From Cercis canadensis (taxonomy: Eukaryota; Streptophyta; Magnoliopsida; Fabales; Fabaceae): a stretch of 64,000 bases of DNA. The stretch spans positions 76,380 through 140,379 of the forward strand of contig QAOA01000512.1 of assembly GCA_003255065.1 (NCBI GenBank), read 5' to 3'. The notes below the pieces were generated by a model. It was not told the DNA's origin. It saw only the letters and a program-made list of their open reading frames with translations, and searched no databases. This document shows positions 34,270 to 46,252 of the stretch, piece by piece. The position numbers and the translations under genes were made by a program. Numbering within the stretch: position 1 is the stretch's first letter; each line of letters opens with the position of its first letter.

Positions 34270-35007
34270 TTGAGGTATGATATGCTTAACAATATTCAAA
34301 TGATAGATCAAACCAAAGCTGATCAGCTGAGCCAAGATGAAGAACAGAAGCAGAGCAGAGTGCATTGGGAGGAGAGGAGCCAACAATCAATGATTAGCAA
34401 TAACCACATGATAGGTCAGACAAAAGCTGATCAGCTGAGCCAGGATGAAGAGCAGATGCAGAGCAGACCCCATAGAGAGGAGAGGAGCCTAAGACAAACA
34501 GTAAGCAATGTTTCTGACATAACTAGTTCACAAGGTGATGAGGAATCACACTATGTTTCTGGTGTAATTACCTCACCAGGTGATGAGGAATCACACTATG
34601 TTTCTGATGTAATTAGCTTGCAAGGTAATGAGGAATCACACTGTGTTTCTGATGTAATTAGCTCACAAGGTGATGAGGAATCACTTTATGTTTCTGACAT
34701 AACTAGCTCACAAGCTGATGGTGAATCACTAACTCAAGAAGAGTTAAGCAGAAAGGTTAGTCAAGAAGAAGAGAAATGCATCACTTGTGACAGAAGTAAC
34801 AAGGAAACAGAGATTAGTCAAGAAAGCAAGAACTACGTAACCTGTGGTGCTAGTACTACGAAAACACAAGAAAAAGAAAGCCTAAGCACCGGCATGTCTC
34901 AGAAAAGTGAGAGGTACACATCATATGGTGGAGCTAACAGATTTTTTCTTGGAGGTGCTGAAAAATATATAGTTGATGAAGAATTTTTTAGTTTAAGTTC
35001 ATTTTGA
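34270..35007 (+). CDS. Linker-type repeat-rich ORF (copy 3 or C-terminal tail of copy 2)
   Basis: Open frame of ~245 codons without kinase or USP sequence. The first ~75 residues hold two units of the array linker motif (QTKADQLSQDEEQ...ERS). Next come five 15-aa repeats of VSD(I/V)xSSQGDEESHY type, then a Ser/Glu/Thr-rich end. The acceptor CAAATGATAG|AT at 34306/34307 gives a phase-1 exon start, identical to the linker exons at 25312 and 29794, so the last kinase exon of copy 2 (phase-1 donor at 33627/33628) could join here in frame. The frame start at 34270 is TTG, so an upstream splice is expected. Highly acidic, probably disordered. Whether it is translated is unknown. Confidence 0.5.
   Translation: MRYDMLNNIQMIDQTKADQLSQDEEQKQSRVHWEERSQQSMISNNHMIGQTKADQLSQDEEQMQSRPHREERSLRQTVSNVSDITSSQGDEESHYVSGVITSPGDEESHYVSDVISLQGNEESHCVSDVISSQGDEESLYVSDITSSQADGESLTQEELSRKVSQEEEKCITCDRSNKETEISQESKNYVTCGASTTKTQEKESLSTGMSQKSERYTSYGGANRFFLGGAEKYIVDEEFFSLSSF
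34510..34734 (+). repeat. Five 45-bp coding tandem repeats
   Basis: Units start at 34510, 34555, 34600, 34645 and 34690, each starting GTTTCTG and most containing CAAGGTGATGAGGAATCA. The 15-aa units keep frame. Several contain CAAG|GTGATGAG-like splice donors, matching the donor context at the end of the last kinase exons (CAAG|GTAATGAG at 28546). Confidence 0.92.
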
Positions 35008-35086
35008 GTAATTCATTTCAAATTTATAACATGCACTTTTACTTATTAATACATTTATTTTGTCTCGAACTGAATCACATATGTAG

Positions 35087-35203
35087 AACAGGAACACAGT
35101 ATCTTCTAAGGAAGTTGTGCCTAATGAAATTTCAGAGATTTCGATTCAGCAATTAAATCATCCTAACTTGTACAAGGAATATTTTCCTCAGCTAGCACAT
35201 TGA
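35087..35203 (+). other. Possible terminal exon of the array
   Basis: After the acceptor-like ATATGTAG the frame reads NRNTVSSKEVVPNEISEISI and continues to LYKEYFPQLAH and a stop, 39 codons without a break and of coding-like composition. No matching phase-0 donor could be fixed upstream, so its attachment to the preceding ORF is a guess. Confidence 0.3.
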
Positions 35204-36779
35204 TAACTAGAATATATGCAAAAGGTTTATCAAATGAACTTCTGTGAAGTCAGTTTCATTATTTTGATCTCTAAAGGAGCTCACTTCAAAGTCAATGTAG
35301 GTAGTGAATGCTCTCAAGTTTTGGACTTAAAGATATTAGCTTTCATTGGCACATACCTTTACAGTATGACACATTACTATTATAAACCAACAACAAATAA
35401 CAGGATAAATAATTTCAAAATAAAACTAAGCATCAATAGGTTTTTCACATACTATGCTAAATTTTTTTAACATTTCTTAAGGAAAAAAAATAATTCTAGA
35501 CGTGTGTAAAAAAGAAACTTTTCAAACTTTGTGAGACTGAAGCATGGTTTTCTGACTTTATAGAGCTCATTTTGTTTCTTTTCCATCTATCTTTCATTAT
35601 TTACCATTCTCTAGATCTATACTCTCTAGAACTGCCCAGTATGTTGGGATCAGGATAGCAATTATCGATTCTTCTCTATGCCTTTATTTGTAGAGGAACA
35701 ATGCAACACCCATAAAATATTTTAGTCTTATTTTGACAAAATGATAGGCATATTGACACTATATTCATCAATATCAACCATAAATTTATCATATAGGATA
35801 TAGCATTCTAGAAATGCATACATTTTAACTATTCCAGCATCTCATATATTTTCCTGATTTCTTGAAACTTCCTTTTTAAACTAATAAAAATAATTCAATT
35901 ATAACATCCGTAAGGTATATTCTACAGAATTACTATAAACTATATATATTGTTTTTGCCAGATTGCATGTTTTTTAAAATTGGTTAATTAAAATACCCTT
36001 ATTTACCAATCGTTTTTCTTCCTATACCATCCTTCTGTCTCTCTCTCCTCTCTCGTATGCTTACCATAACCCTCACAAACCTCCCTACATTCCCACCAAC
36101 CCACATTCTTCTCCATCTGACGCTATCCTCCATTAATTCTCGAACCTCCTGCTTCTTTCCACAATCCCTTTCTCCACCAAATTAGAAAAAAAGACATTCA
36201 CTCAAATGTATGGTGCTCCATTGCTGAGGAGTCCATGGTATCTCCATCAAAGACTAGCAGGCCAAGAAAATGATAAAATGCTGCATTTTGTCATTTAAAT
36301 TCTTAATTATTTTGAATTTGAAATCCTTTGTGCAAGTATAACCCATATCTATATTAGATCACAATATCTTCAATTGCAAATGAAGAGGTGAGCTGATAGA
36401 GATTGGGGCAAAAATCTTTAGTTTGATCCCGTATATAACTACATTAGCAACACAAAAGGATCTTGTTTTGAATATCTTGAGGTGTAAGGAAACTTACTAT
36501 TTGATCCCATTTGCATCCTTGGAAATCTGCTGTATGCTGTTCCAAAATGGCATATAAAGGTCATCCATCCCCTCTAAGAGACATTAATGGATATAATTGC
36601 AATTCCCCAATCATGCTCTGACTAGACATGGAAGTTCATATTCAAGCTATCTGTAATTCTGTATGGTACATTCTAACAAAAAAGATACCATTGACAGAAG
36701 TACTGCCATTTACAATCCCACCAAAGTTGCCAAGGTCATGCATAGTCTAAACTCTTCTTTCTTGCTCTCATATATGTTT
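35204..36779. other. Intergenic, nothing firm
   Basis: AT-rich. About 36010-36180 is pyrimidine-rich with many CTCTC and CCTCC runs. No coding exon, repeat pair or RNA gene supported. Confidence 0.45.
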
Positions 36780-36957
36780 GAGTAATGTTACCAATAAAAC
36801 TCTTACATTTATAATTGCACACCACTTTACAGATGATTCCATCTGAGTTTAACTAGGCTTATATATATATATATATATATTAAGTTAAAACTCACATGGA
36901 GCCACTTGTACAGTTGTTCATAGTTATGAATATAAGAGTTGTAAAAGTAACATTATT
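36780..36957. repeat. Foldback MITE with (TA)n centre
   Basis: The left arm AGTAATGTTACCAATAAAAC and the right arm, reverse-complemented, AATAATGTTACTTTTACAAC continue into matching ACTCTTACATTTATAA / ACTCTTATATTCATAA and TCCATCTGAGTTTAACT / TCCATGTGAGTTTTAACT. The loop is a (TA)n run (~36860-36880). Confidence 0.7.
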
Positions 36958-37169
36958 CTATTGGTTTTAACTTTGCCCATTCTTTATTATCATTTTCTTT
37001 TTGTCAATGGTCAAATTACCAGATTAAATTACCCAGTGAAAATCTTAAAAGTAAAGATGATGCTCACAGAAAAGGTACCTTAATATTCTTCATCCAAGGG
37101 AATTGCACAGCACACACAAAACAGTACAAGTGGAGGTGCTGGTGGAATGCAATTAACAGCATCAAGTTC

Positions 37170-37830
37170 CCCAAAATCAGATTTGGAACCACCATCAAAA
37201 TTGAATCAACCACACCCGCCAATGGGAAGTATCCTCAACTTCCTCAAATTTTCCTCCAGCAACAAGTAGTAGATTCTAGCAGCAGTCATGCCTGAATCAT
37301 GACAAACAATAATTGAAAGAGCAATTGTTAAGCACATTTTGTGGGGTCAGATTTTTTTAAAAAAACACTAGAGGGTTAAAAACAATGAGTGAAAATGATC
37401 AAAGCTATATTCTTTGTAAAAATTTTGCACCTCAATTTGGCAACAATCACTGAAAATAAATACAAATAGGAAGAGATTCTTACATGCACATTCCAAATTT
37501 GACTCTTGCTCTTCTCAGCACTCCACAAGCAACCGACGAATGAAGATACTATCGGAACAAATTCAATGGAGGTGATGGTGGAGGATTCCACCGGAGCTAA
37601 GAAGAAACCGTCGAGGGAAGAAGGTGGGGCTGGGAAATTGGGAGTTGGGTTCAGCTCGGAGAGCATGCTTTCAAGGCAGGTAGGAGGGATTGTAATGGAC
37701 GATTTCCGATGAGAGCTAAGAGATACCATCTTGAACATCCCCCATAGCTTCCTCAAGCTGTTCCAGCTTCTGGGCTATTCCGACAACCTAACCTTGATTC
37801 ATTTCCGCCATGAGATTTGAACTGGAAAAG
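37170..37830 (-). pseudogene. Unclassified decayed coding sequence
   Basis: On the minus strand one frame from an ATG at ~37812 reads MAEMNQG, stop, VVGIAQKLEQLEEAMGDVQD with a stop soon after, then LSSEIVHYNPSYLP, stop, and more. This looks like an alpha-helical N-terminus with in-frame stops. Another frame stays open for 126 aa (37756-37376), and a donor-like GTGCAT|GTAAGAAT follows at ~37485. A further conserved-looking stretch is AARIYYLLLEENLRKL (~37280). I do not recognise the family; it may be a broken gene or a wrongly read 5' end. Confidence 0.3.
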
Positions 37831-37910
37831 CTCGAAATCGAGCTTCTATGGCTGCGACCCATTCGGGTTGTGGGTTAACCCGCTGGAGAAAGAAGATGCT
37901 ACAGTCTCTT

Positions 37911-38683
37911 TATTGTTTTTTTTTTTTTTTTTNTTTTTTAAAAAATACCCTTAACTTTTAATTAGGGATTAATTAGGTATTTAATACTTATTAATGAAGA
38001 ATTCAGAATAAAAAGTTATTTTTAATACCATATCAGCATAACCGTCTAAAAACATTTTTTAACGGTGTTAGATGTCTGCACTATTTCATTTATTTTGTGA
38101 AACTTTAAGAATTAAAAAGTTTCGTTTTAAAATAAGAACCAAAACGCTTATATAACTAAAATAGGGAGATTAAAATTATATTTAAACCTTTGAAAAATGA
38201 TGAACTGATTATCATATGTATGTTTGGGTGTAAATGAACTAAGTTATTAGAAAATTATTTTAGCTTGACTTGTTTAATTAAAGCTTTTGGATTTGTAATA
38301 TTCTCTTCATTGAGCTTAGTGAGCCACGTTTATAATAAACAAAAAATTTACGAGAAAATGATTTTTTAATTCTAAAATTTGGAAGAAAATATCATCTGGT
38401 TGTAAAAAAGATGAAATTCTAATTTGGTTTCTCCAGTCGAAAATATTTAAAATATCAATTGATGCAACGTAAGTGTTTTATTCATGTATATAGTTATCAT
38501 ATTTAAAAATAAATGAAATAATCACATATATAATTAAAATAATCACATAATACTAATGAGTATTTTGAATATATCACACATTATGAAAAAACTAAATGAG
38601 AAGATTATTTTGCTTAGAATCAAATAATATTTTCTTCCAAAATTTAGAACGAAACAACAGAGTGTGTATATATATATATATAT
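37911..38683. other. Intergenic with T-run and single N
   Basis: A T-tract with N at 37933 (unresolved homopolymer) followed by AT-rich DNA. The stretch 38515-38555 (AAATAATCACATATATAAT) resembles ~18535-18560, probably the same AT-rich repeat family. Confidence 0.45.
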
Positions 38684-38850
38684 GGAGGTTTTCCACATAC
38701 TATGAAAGTATGTGATACCTCTATGACATGTCAGCATCACAATTATTGATATGAAAAATAATTAATTTTAACCGTTAAAAATAAATAATTAAGATTAAAT
38801 ATTTTCATATCAACAACTTTAACACTACCACATGGCATGGTAGGATCCTC
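38684..38850. repeat. Foldback MITE inserted in (TA)n
   Basis: The left end GGAGGTTTTCCACATAC and the right end, reverse-complemented, GAGGATCCTACCATGCC are followed by further inverted similarity (GTTGATATGAAAA; TTAATTTTAACCGTT / TTATTTTTAACGGTT). Both sides are flanked by ATATATAT, consistent with insertion into a TA microsatellite. Confidence 0.65.
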
Positions 38851-39861
38851 AATATATATATATTTATTAATGCTAACTAAGAATCCACACAAATCAGACT
38901 CTGTTTGACTTAAACCAAAGCTTTCTTGTTTTTTAATAGTCTCATACGCATCTGCTCTCTTGTTCTGCAGCAGGTTGCCTGCATTTGACGTTCATCACAA
39001 GAGGAAGGCACCTGAATTGGCAAGATGCAGATTTTGTTGGGTGTAATTAGATGGGCCACATTTGTCTTAGTTTTCTTTTCCGTTTACCTTAGTTGTGTAC
39101 TGTCAGTAATTTGGTTGCAGAAATTTAGATAGAGGACCAAGGTTGAGTAATTGAATCAAAACACCTTATACAGTTATACTTCAGTGCTCCTTTTATGTCG
39201 CTGCTTCATGATAGTACTATATGGTATTGTTTTGCAAACTATACCAATTATTCCTTTGGCAATATGTTAAGTTACCTTAATATTCAACTTGGGCTTGCTT
39301 CTTCTTAGAAATTGATTATGAGATTCTATCAAAATCAATTGTCTTCAAAATTACTTTTGGAAAACTAATCCAAACACATGCTAAGTTTGTAACAAAGTAG
39401 CTCCACCATTTAGCTCAGTTAACTTGATAGCTCATGTTCTTATTTGGATTAAGAAGTTTCTTCATTAACTTTGTTTGGAACAGTTAATGTCACGGAAGTT
39501 TTAGATTTAGTAGTAGCTCACTTCACTTGAAACCTCTTCTCATTAAGTGATCTCTTAATCCAAAGCTCACCAAACTAATACTTAAAAAATAGTTCCTCTA
39601 ATTGTGAGGTCTGAAGCCTCCTGTATAGGGGCTTGGCCTAAAACAATAACCACTTCTAGGGAGTGAAGGCTCTCTTAAAAAAAGGGTAAGGCATTGTGAG
39701 AGCAAGATGAAAGGAGCTTTTCAGCCAACTATGTCTTTGTCTGCAGGGGCAGAGCTTCCTTACAGGAGACTGCCTTGGAGAGTTTTGGGCTCCTCTCAGG
39801 TGATCAAGATGAAGCTATAAGACATAACATCATATATTAGTATAGATAGATTAAAAAATGG
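38851..39861. other. Intergenic; one possible old exon
   Basis: TTGTTCTGCAG at ~38971 is followed by a short open stretch (RLPAFDVHHKRKAPELARCR) that stops within 30 codons. This could be a terminal exon relic or chance. The rest shows nothing recognisable. Confidence 0.3.
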
Positions 39862-40090
39862 TTAAATATATTTTTTATCCCGAATTATTTTTCAAATGTC
39901 ACTTTAGTTTTAAATTTATTTTTATTTTTTGTGTCATTTTAATCTTTGAATAATTACTTTGTTCATTAAATCAATCATTTAAGTGATCATTTTTTGTACT
40001 ACATATGACTAATTTGGTAGATAATGTGATTATTTGAGAATTAAAGTGACATTTGAAAAATAATTCTATGACAAAAAATATATTTTACTC
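39862..40090. repeat. Foldback element
   Basis: AAATATATTTTTTATC...AATTATTTTTCAAATGTCAC at the left is mirrored by the reverse complement of 40040-40090 (AAATATATTTTTTGTC...AATTATTTTTCAAATGTCAC). Noncoding. Confidence 0.7.
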
Positions 40091-41787
40091 TTAAAATATT
40101 TATATAATATTTTCAAAATAAAAGAGAAGATCAATAATGACCAAGGGTAGAAAGGAAGGCCAATTTAGGGTTTGCGTGGGGATGTTTTTTAGATGTACCA
40201 CATGATCCTACTCAAAGACTTACATAGCTAGATAGATGGGCTTTAGCCAAAAAAAAGAAAGGAAAAGAAAGAAAAAAGAAGAAGAAAGAACTCATATTCA
40301 AAAAGGCTAAAACAATTATTCTTGGCATTTAAAGATAATCTGGAATGGTGATAAATATCTAGAAAAAACAATTAAAATTATGAGTTTGCATTAATTTAGA
40401 GTTCATGTAAAGGAGTTGACCGAAGATTCTCTATTTTTTCCCCTTTTGCGTGCATTAGAAAGCAAGAAACAAACGACAAAGAAAACTCGTCCTTATCGGT
40501 GTATCAGTCAAGATACCTCAAGCGTTTGTTTAAAAGCATATCGGATTCTGCATTTAACTTATAAGTAGTTGCATATGCGCATACAATTAATTAAACAAAG
40601 AAATTAAATCTGTGAAGACAGATAAGAAAAACAGAAAAAGTTGTTTTAAATATATAAAATGATTTGCTTCTACAAAGAAAGTAAATGATCGTTTAAATTG
40701 TTTTCTCTTAAAAGGAAGTAAACCAATGGTTAGATAATAGAATATGCTTCCTTTATGTCTAACTAGTAAACTGTCTCACGCCGGAATAATTTTGTGAAAT
40801 TGGACCAACAATATATGCTGAAATTATCTGATACATCACTATTAGAAGACTAAAGGAAGTAGTACTTTCACTCTCAGCTTTGTCTATGTTTGTTTTGACA
40901 AAATTAAAGTGAACTTTAAGTGCTAACTAGTGGTTAAGGGATTGAATAATTAATAATAGGTCCTAAGTTCTATTCGTTAGAAAAATAATTTATGTATGTA
41001 TGGTACTTTTGAACTTATTTACGTAGATAATATAATTTTTTTTAAAAAAAAATCTAGGATGGTGGGGCTCACAAGACGTGCCAATGGCTACACGGCATGT
41101 CCAAATTGGACAAGTTACGTGACCAATGACGTGTCCACAATTTACACATCCATGGTTACAACAAATAAAGGGAGACAATCATGAATATCATACAAGAAAT
41201 GGCCAAGTTCAAGCCATAAGCGATGTTGATAACTGAGCTTTGATTGAATAATGACGCAGGAAAAACATTTTTTTGGGGGCCATTATATCTTTGTGCATTA
41301 TGCCTAAATTTTTGTGTAAAATTTTAATGTAATGTACTGGAGATTTTTGGAGGTCACCCACCATCTTGAGCGAAGTTCAAGGTTTTTGAAATTTAATAGA
41401 TACTCATGGCTGTAATAAAAATATGTTTGCTGCATAGTTTTTTTGTATAACTATATTCTTAATGCATGGTTTTGTTTCAATATTAAACCTCTATGAATTA
41501 GTAGGTAATTGATAATTGGTTTAGATAATAAGCTATGCTATTATCCAAGAGGTGGGCCATTGTGCATTGTTATCTGTTTGACTAGTTATTGATCTTTTGA
41601 ATACTTCACTGCCATGGGACTTATTTTTCGGAATAATTTACAAGTAATCAAGTTATGTGCCTTTTATTTCCCATTAGGTTATTGAATCATAGATCTTGTA
41701 AGGTTTGTTCATGCTTTCAAGTTTAAGTGAAATGGTCTGAATTGACTTTGTGGGAGACTTAGCTTTTAAAAAGTAGAGTTGCAAAGA
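40091..41787. other. Intergenic, no gene seen
   Basis: AT-rich spacer with an A/G-rich run at ~40250-40290. Two mirror-image 62-aa frames at 40990-41184 have no support. Confidence 0.5.
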
Positions 41788-42120
41788 CACTACAAGAAAA
41801 AACACAGATTTTTTCACAAAGCATTTTAAAAAAAAATTCACAAATTAAAGGTAAAGAGAAGAGACCATGAGAACTCTGTGAGAAATATGGCGCGAAGTTG
41901 TCACCAATCAGGCACCAAAGTTTCTCAGGGAATATATGTCTTGAGAAACCTTAAAAAAAATCAGAAAAGCTTTCTCACAAAATATTCTATGAAAACCTTG
42001 TGTTAAATTTTCTCGTGGAAATTTTCTATGAGAAGTGAAATGCATTGTTCCATTTAAGATGAATTTTTAGGGTTTTTCAACCTAATTTCTCACGAAATTT
42101 TCAGTGAGAAATTTGAGTTT
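41788..42120 (+). mobile_element. CACTA (En/Spm) transposon end
   Basis: Starts CACTACAAGAAAAAA, the conserved CACTA terminal sequence, followed by repeated subterminal motifs of the TTTCTCA(C/T) / GTGAGAAA type in both orientations (e.g. ~41875-42115). The opposite end (TTTTCTTGTAGTG) was not found nearby and no transposase is present, so this is a fragment or one end of a decayed element. The right limit is approximate. Confidence 0.65.
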
Positions 42121-43082
42121 AATCTCCTACTGAGCAGCCCCATTTAAAATATGTAAGGCACTGCTTATTGAAATGAACTAATTCATTCTCATATGACATT
42201 CTATTCTGAATTCCTACTATACTTTGCATTGTAATTACATGACTTTTTAGATCTAATCCATGGAACGAAATTTGATAATATACTAATTTGTTTAGCAGTT
42301 GAAATAGGATAGTGAAAGGTATTGCATGATGTATGTCAAAAAGACCATAAATGATCTTCCTTTCATACATTGTTGATTGAATGCTATCTTGATAACTTTG
42401 TACGCATTCAGTTTTTCAAAATCTAGTGAAATTAAATCTATTCAATTAATCTAAAATACATTCAACATATTATCTAAACTTTTAATAACAATATATTTTC
42501 ACTCTTTTTTTTTTTTTTTTTAACATTTCCGTGCAAANTTCCTTGCAAAGGTCATAAACTAGTATAAATAGAAGTAGATACGTAGTCCTAAGTTTCTCAG
42601 AACTCAATCTCCTGACGTTAGAAATTTGTTCTATATAAGTAAGTTAAGATTCCAGTCGATTTACCGAAAGATCAATTTGTTCTAGTTCATAAAGATACAT
42701 TGCAAATATCGAATGATCAATTGATTTTTTGTATTTTTACTGAGACGTACAGATAATTTTATTGGGAGAACCCGTTGATTGAAAAACAAGCCCAACGTGC
42801 TGAGGTTTTCCGCAGTTTAGAAAAAAGATGAATTTGGGATTCTTCATCCAAACCTCAGGAAGCACAAGTGTTACTAATGGATGCTACTGTACATAATTCT
42901 CCAAAGGAACAACATGTACTTTCTCGGTGCCTTAACTGACCATATAGAAACTAGAGACTTAATCGGAGTGCCCACAATGGCATTATATGGTTATACTCTG
43001 CCTTTGGGTTTCTTCTTATCTCTTTCTTTTATGTGTTGAGGGTTTATCCTTTTGCTTGGTACTATAAAGAAAGAATGGTTCA
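42121..43082. other. Intergenic with T-run; single N at 42538
   Basis: No gene seen; a poly-T stretch at ~42505-42521 lies just before an isolated N. The sequence near 43060 may already be LINE-derived. Confidence 0.45.
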
Positions 43083-43830
43083 TTAACCAGGCTTAAAATT
43101 GGATGGAGAAGCCCTTCCATCAATCACTTGCTGTTTGCAGATAACATTTTTTTTTGTAAAACTGAGTTCAAAGAATGTGCAAACTTGAAGGGGATTCTTG
43201 AGATTTATGAACAAGTTAGTGGCCACCAGACAACAGCTTTCTTTAGCTCTAATACCCCACAGAGAGTACGTGATCAATTAGCTGCTAGGCTCTTGGTAAA
43301 ACATGTGGGAAGGCAAGAGAAATATTTGGGTCTCCCATCTATTGTTCAAAAATCCAGAAAGCAAACATTTTCAAAGGTTAAAGATGAAGTTACTAAAAGG
43401 TTGGCTACTCGGAAAGGGAAGCTCCTTTCTCCAATCGTAAAGTTCTTATCATTGCCATGCTTGGATAAGCAAAGTTGGAAGCTAGGTGGCGCAGACAACT
43501 CACTGTTATTTCAGGTGTATAAAGGTAGATTTTTTCCTTACTGCATTTTCCTAGAAGCAAGTTTAGGCCACAACCCATCATGGGGTTGGCGTAGTATTTT
43601 AGAGGGCAAGAAGGTGGTGGAGAAGCAAGCTTGCTAGCAAGGAGTGTCAGGTAGAGACATCAGAATTGCCCCAGACCCTTGGATCCCCAAGGAATTCACT
43701 TTCAAAGCTGTTCTACAGCCAGGTGAAGGAAGACCAGTCTTGGTCTCGCAATTGCTGATACAGGGTGCAGATTGGTTTGGAGTGAATCAAACTCTCCATC
43801 TTATATTGGTTAGCTCTGGATATATATAAG
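43083..43830 (+). mobile_element. LINE reverse transcriptase relic
   Basis: Frames read INHLLFADNIFFCK (the RT catalytic FADD box changed to FADN), then LKGILEIYEQVSGHQ, GRQEKYLGLPSIVQKSRKQ (the LGLP motif of plant L1 LINEs) and, after an internal deletion, YKGRFFPYCIFLEASLGHNP and SWGWRSILEGKKVV. These are successive parts of the RT C-terminus and the linker to the zinc-binding region. Stops at ~43636 and missing segments show it is dead. Confidence 0.8.
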
Positions 43831-44479
43831 AATGATCAATTAACTTACTTCCAATTTAACTTCAGAAGTTAATAATGGTATACGATTAAAATGGTTTTAT
43901 TGCGCATTTTCCCCATGGGGTCTTAAACCTCCTCGGTTGAATTATATTATATATACATACATAATCATCTCTATCTCAAGCAGAGTAGGTAGCTATATAA
44001 GTTAAAATTGGAGGCTCAAAACATGTTATCATGGACCTTTTCAAAAAAAAGTTCAAAATTTTTGCTAGGGCTAAACATATACAATATGAATAAAAGTATC
44101 AAAGTAAAGGCAAAATTTTTAATTCTAAAAATTTTGGGGGAGTGGGAGGGCACAATGACGAGCTGCTCCTGCATGTACCAAACGTGAATATAATCGAGGC
44201 GTAGAGATATTGACCCTTAGTAAATAAAAACTATCAATAGAGTTTCAATTTCGTTTGAAACCTAAAGTGATCTCCCTTTTTCCCCTTCAATTTTGCTTAC
44301 TTGGGAGAATATGATATCCACCACGCAAATGTAACACTTTAGCTAGTTTCTCCTTAATTATTTGGTTTTGAACCTCCTAAACATTTTGTTTTTAATATTA
44401 CAAATTGCTATATATATATATATTGATCGGAAATGGAAATGCCATTAAACATGAAAAGATAATACAACTGAAATAAAAC

Positions 44480-44860
44480 TAAGTGGCATATCCAAACCGT
44501 TAACGCAGAAGCATTAGAACCAAAAACAAGCAGCTTATCAGCTACTTGATCTGCTTGCCTTAGAACCTAGTTGAAGGAACAGCTCTCAAAATCTCTACCC
44601 AACTCATGTATATCATCAAGAAACAGACCCAACGGAGACGGAAATCTTTCACCTCGGTTAAGAGCCCAAACTACCCCCTGAGCATCACTTTCAACACAAA
44701 CCTTGGCCAAACCCCAAGACAACACCAGCTTCAATCCCTCCTTGCATGCCATAGCCTCCAGCTCTTCAGTGGGCGGTGCATCTGGCACTGGACAAGTCCA
44801 CGGTGTCATTAACCGCCCCTCACCATCAGGCACCACTCCACCCATACCGCCTATACTAAT
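44480..44860 (-). mobile_element. LINE-type RNase H-like domain relic
   Basis: The minus-strand frame GGVVPDGEGRLMTPWTCP...ELEAMACKEGLKLVLSWG, KVCVESDAQGVVWALNRGE, ESCSFN, stop, VLRQADQVADKLLVFG is the RNase H-like domain found at the 3' end of plant LINEs. The stop (44567-44569) is inside a conserved strand. Its orientation is opposite to the RT relic at 43.1-43.8 kb, so it comes from a different insertion. Confidence 0.75.
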
Positions 44861-46252
44861 TAATCTTTTATAAAATATTTTAGGTCATATCATCGTTTAT
44901 AATTAACATTTAATATTAAGTATGACAAAATTTAATAATTTCACTAAAAGGCTCTAATATAGATGTTAGAATTGATAACATGAAAATGTGCTATTATAAA
45001 GTCTAAACACGTATTTTATTTTTTAAATAAAAACGCTGGATGCTAAGCATGGCCATTCATTTTTTCATAAATACTATTTGGGCAACACAAAATTAAGAAG
45101 AACATTATTAAAAAAAAATTCTTTTGTAACCTCTTTTATTGTAGATTAAAAAAGGTTGGTAACTGCAGAATAACATAGTGAGCATTTCTAGTTTTTGTGA
45201 GATATAACTTTTTAATTTTATTTTTGAGATAAAAGATAATAAAGGGTGAAACTCTCAAATAATTTTTTTTTTACTATTTTGATTGGCTACGCAATATCAC
45301 TTGGCACTTTAATAAAAAAAAATTCTCTAATATATTAGTGTTTTTGGTATTTTTGGCTGCAACTATGAATTCGAACACGAAGTCTATAACTCTTGAGAAA
45401 TATTTCAATACCACTTAATTATAAATCGTTTGGTTCTAATAGAGTGGTTAGTAAGCAAGTTGCACATGTATATATGATTATCCTCATTTTCTAAAAAAAT
45501 ATATTTTCAAAAAATAAAATTACCAAAAAGGAAAATAAAATCTCTACAAACTATTGATTCTATTCCTTACTATAAAGTTTGGGATAATCACTGTGTTAAA
45601 TGGCCAATAGAAGATTTTATACGAAAAGAAAAGCGAAGCGAGATATTTTACTTTTGTCCTGCTTTTACCAAATCAAACAAAATACAATAGATAGATATTT
45701 TTTCTTTAAAAGAATAAACAATAGATAAACTTTCCCCAAAAAATAAAAGATTCGAATACATTTTCTAGATTTTTGTTTGTGAAGCAGTGAAGCACTCACA
45801 GAACAATTAGACTCACAGTTCTCACATGGACTTCTTTTGAAAACCGATGGCGAGAGATTTGGCAAAGAAAATTTTTTGCCATAGAAGACTTAAATTAATT
45901 GCCGCAATTAAGGAGTCATTTGCAGTAGAAAATCTGTTATGCTTTTGGAAAATCAATAAATACCAACTTATTGCACATCTTTATTCTGAGAGATTCTCGC
46001 ATTATCACACTGACCCCTCCAAATGTGAAATGTCCTCTCCTCTTCTTATTCTTCTCTTTTTTCTCACTTACCAAGCAACCCATCTCTCCTCTTCCCCTTC
46101 CTCCCTGCCTTTTCTGATCCCTCTCTCTTTTACTTTCTGCTTCAAACTAATCTAACAGTGCTGTTGGTTTTACAGTTTCCCTCATCGATGTCACTTTAAA
46201 CCTATACTTCTAACTTCCTCTCATATTAGTTACGTTTCTTGAGTGTAAAAAG
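44861..46252. other. Intergenic and leader of the first zinc-finger gene
   Basis: AT-rich to ~45800, then a pyrimidine-rich probable 5' leader (TCTCCTCTTCCCCTTCCTCC, ~46085-46130) before the ATG at 46253. No other gene is supported. Confidence 0.5.
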
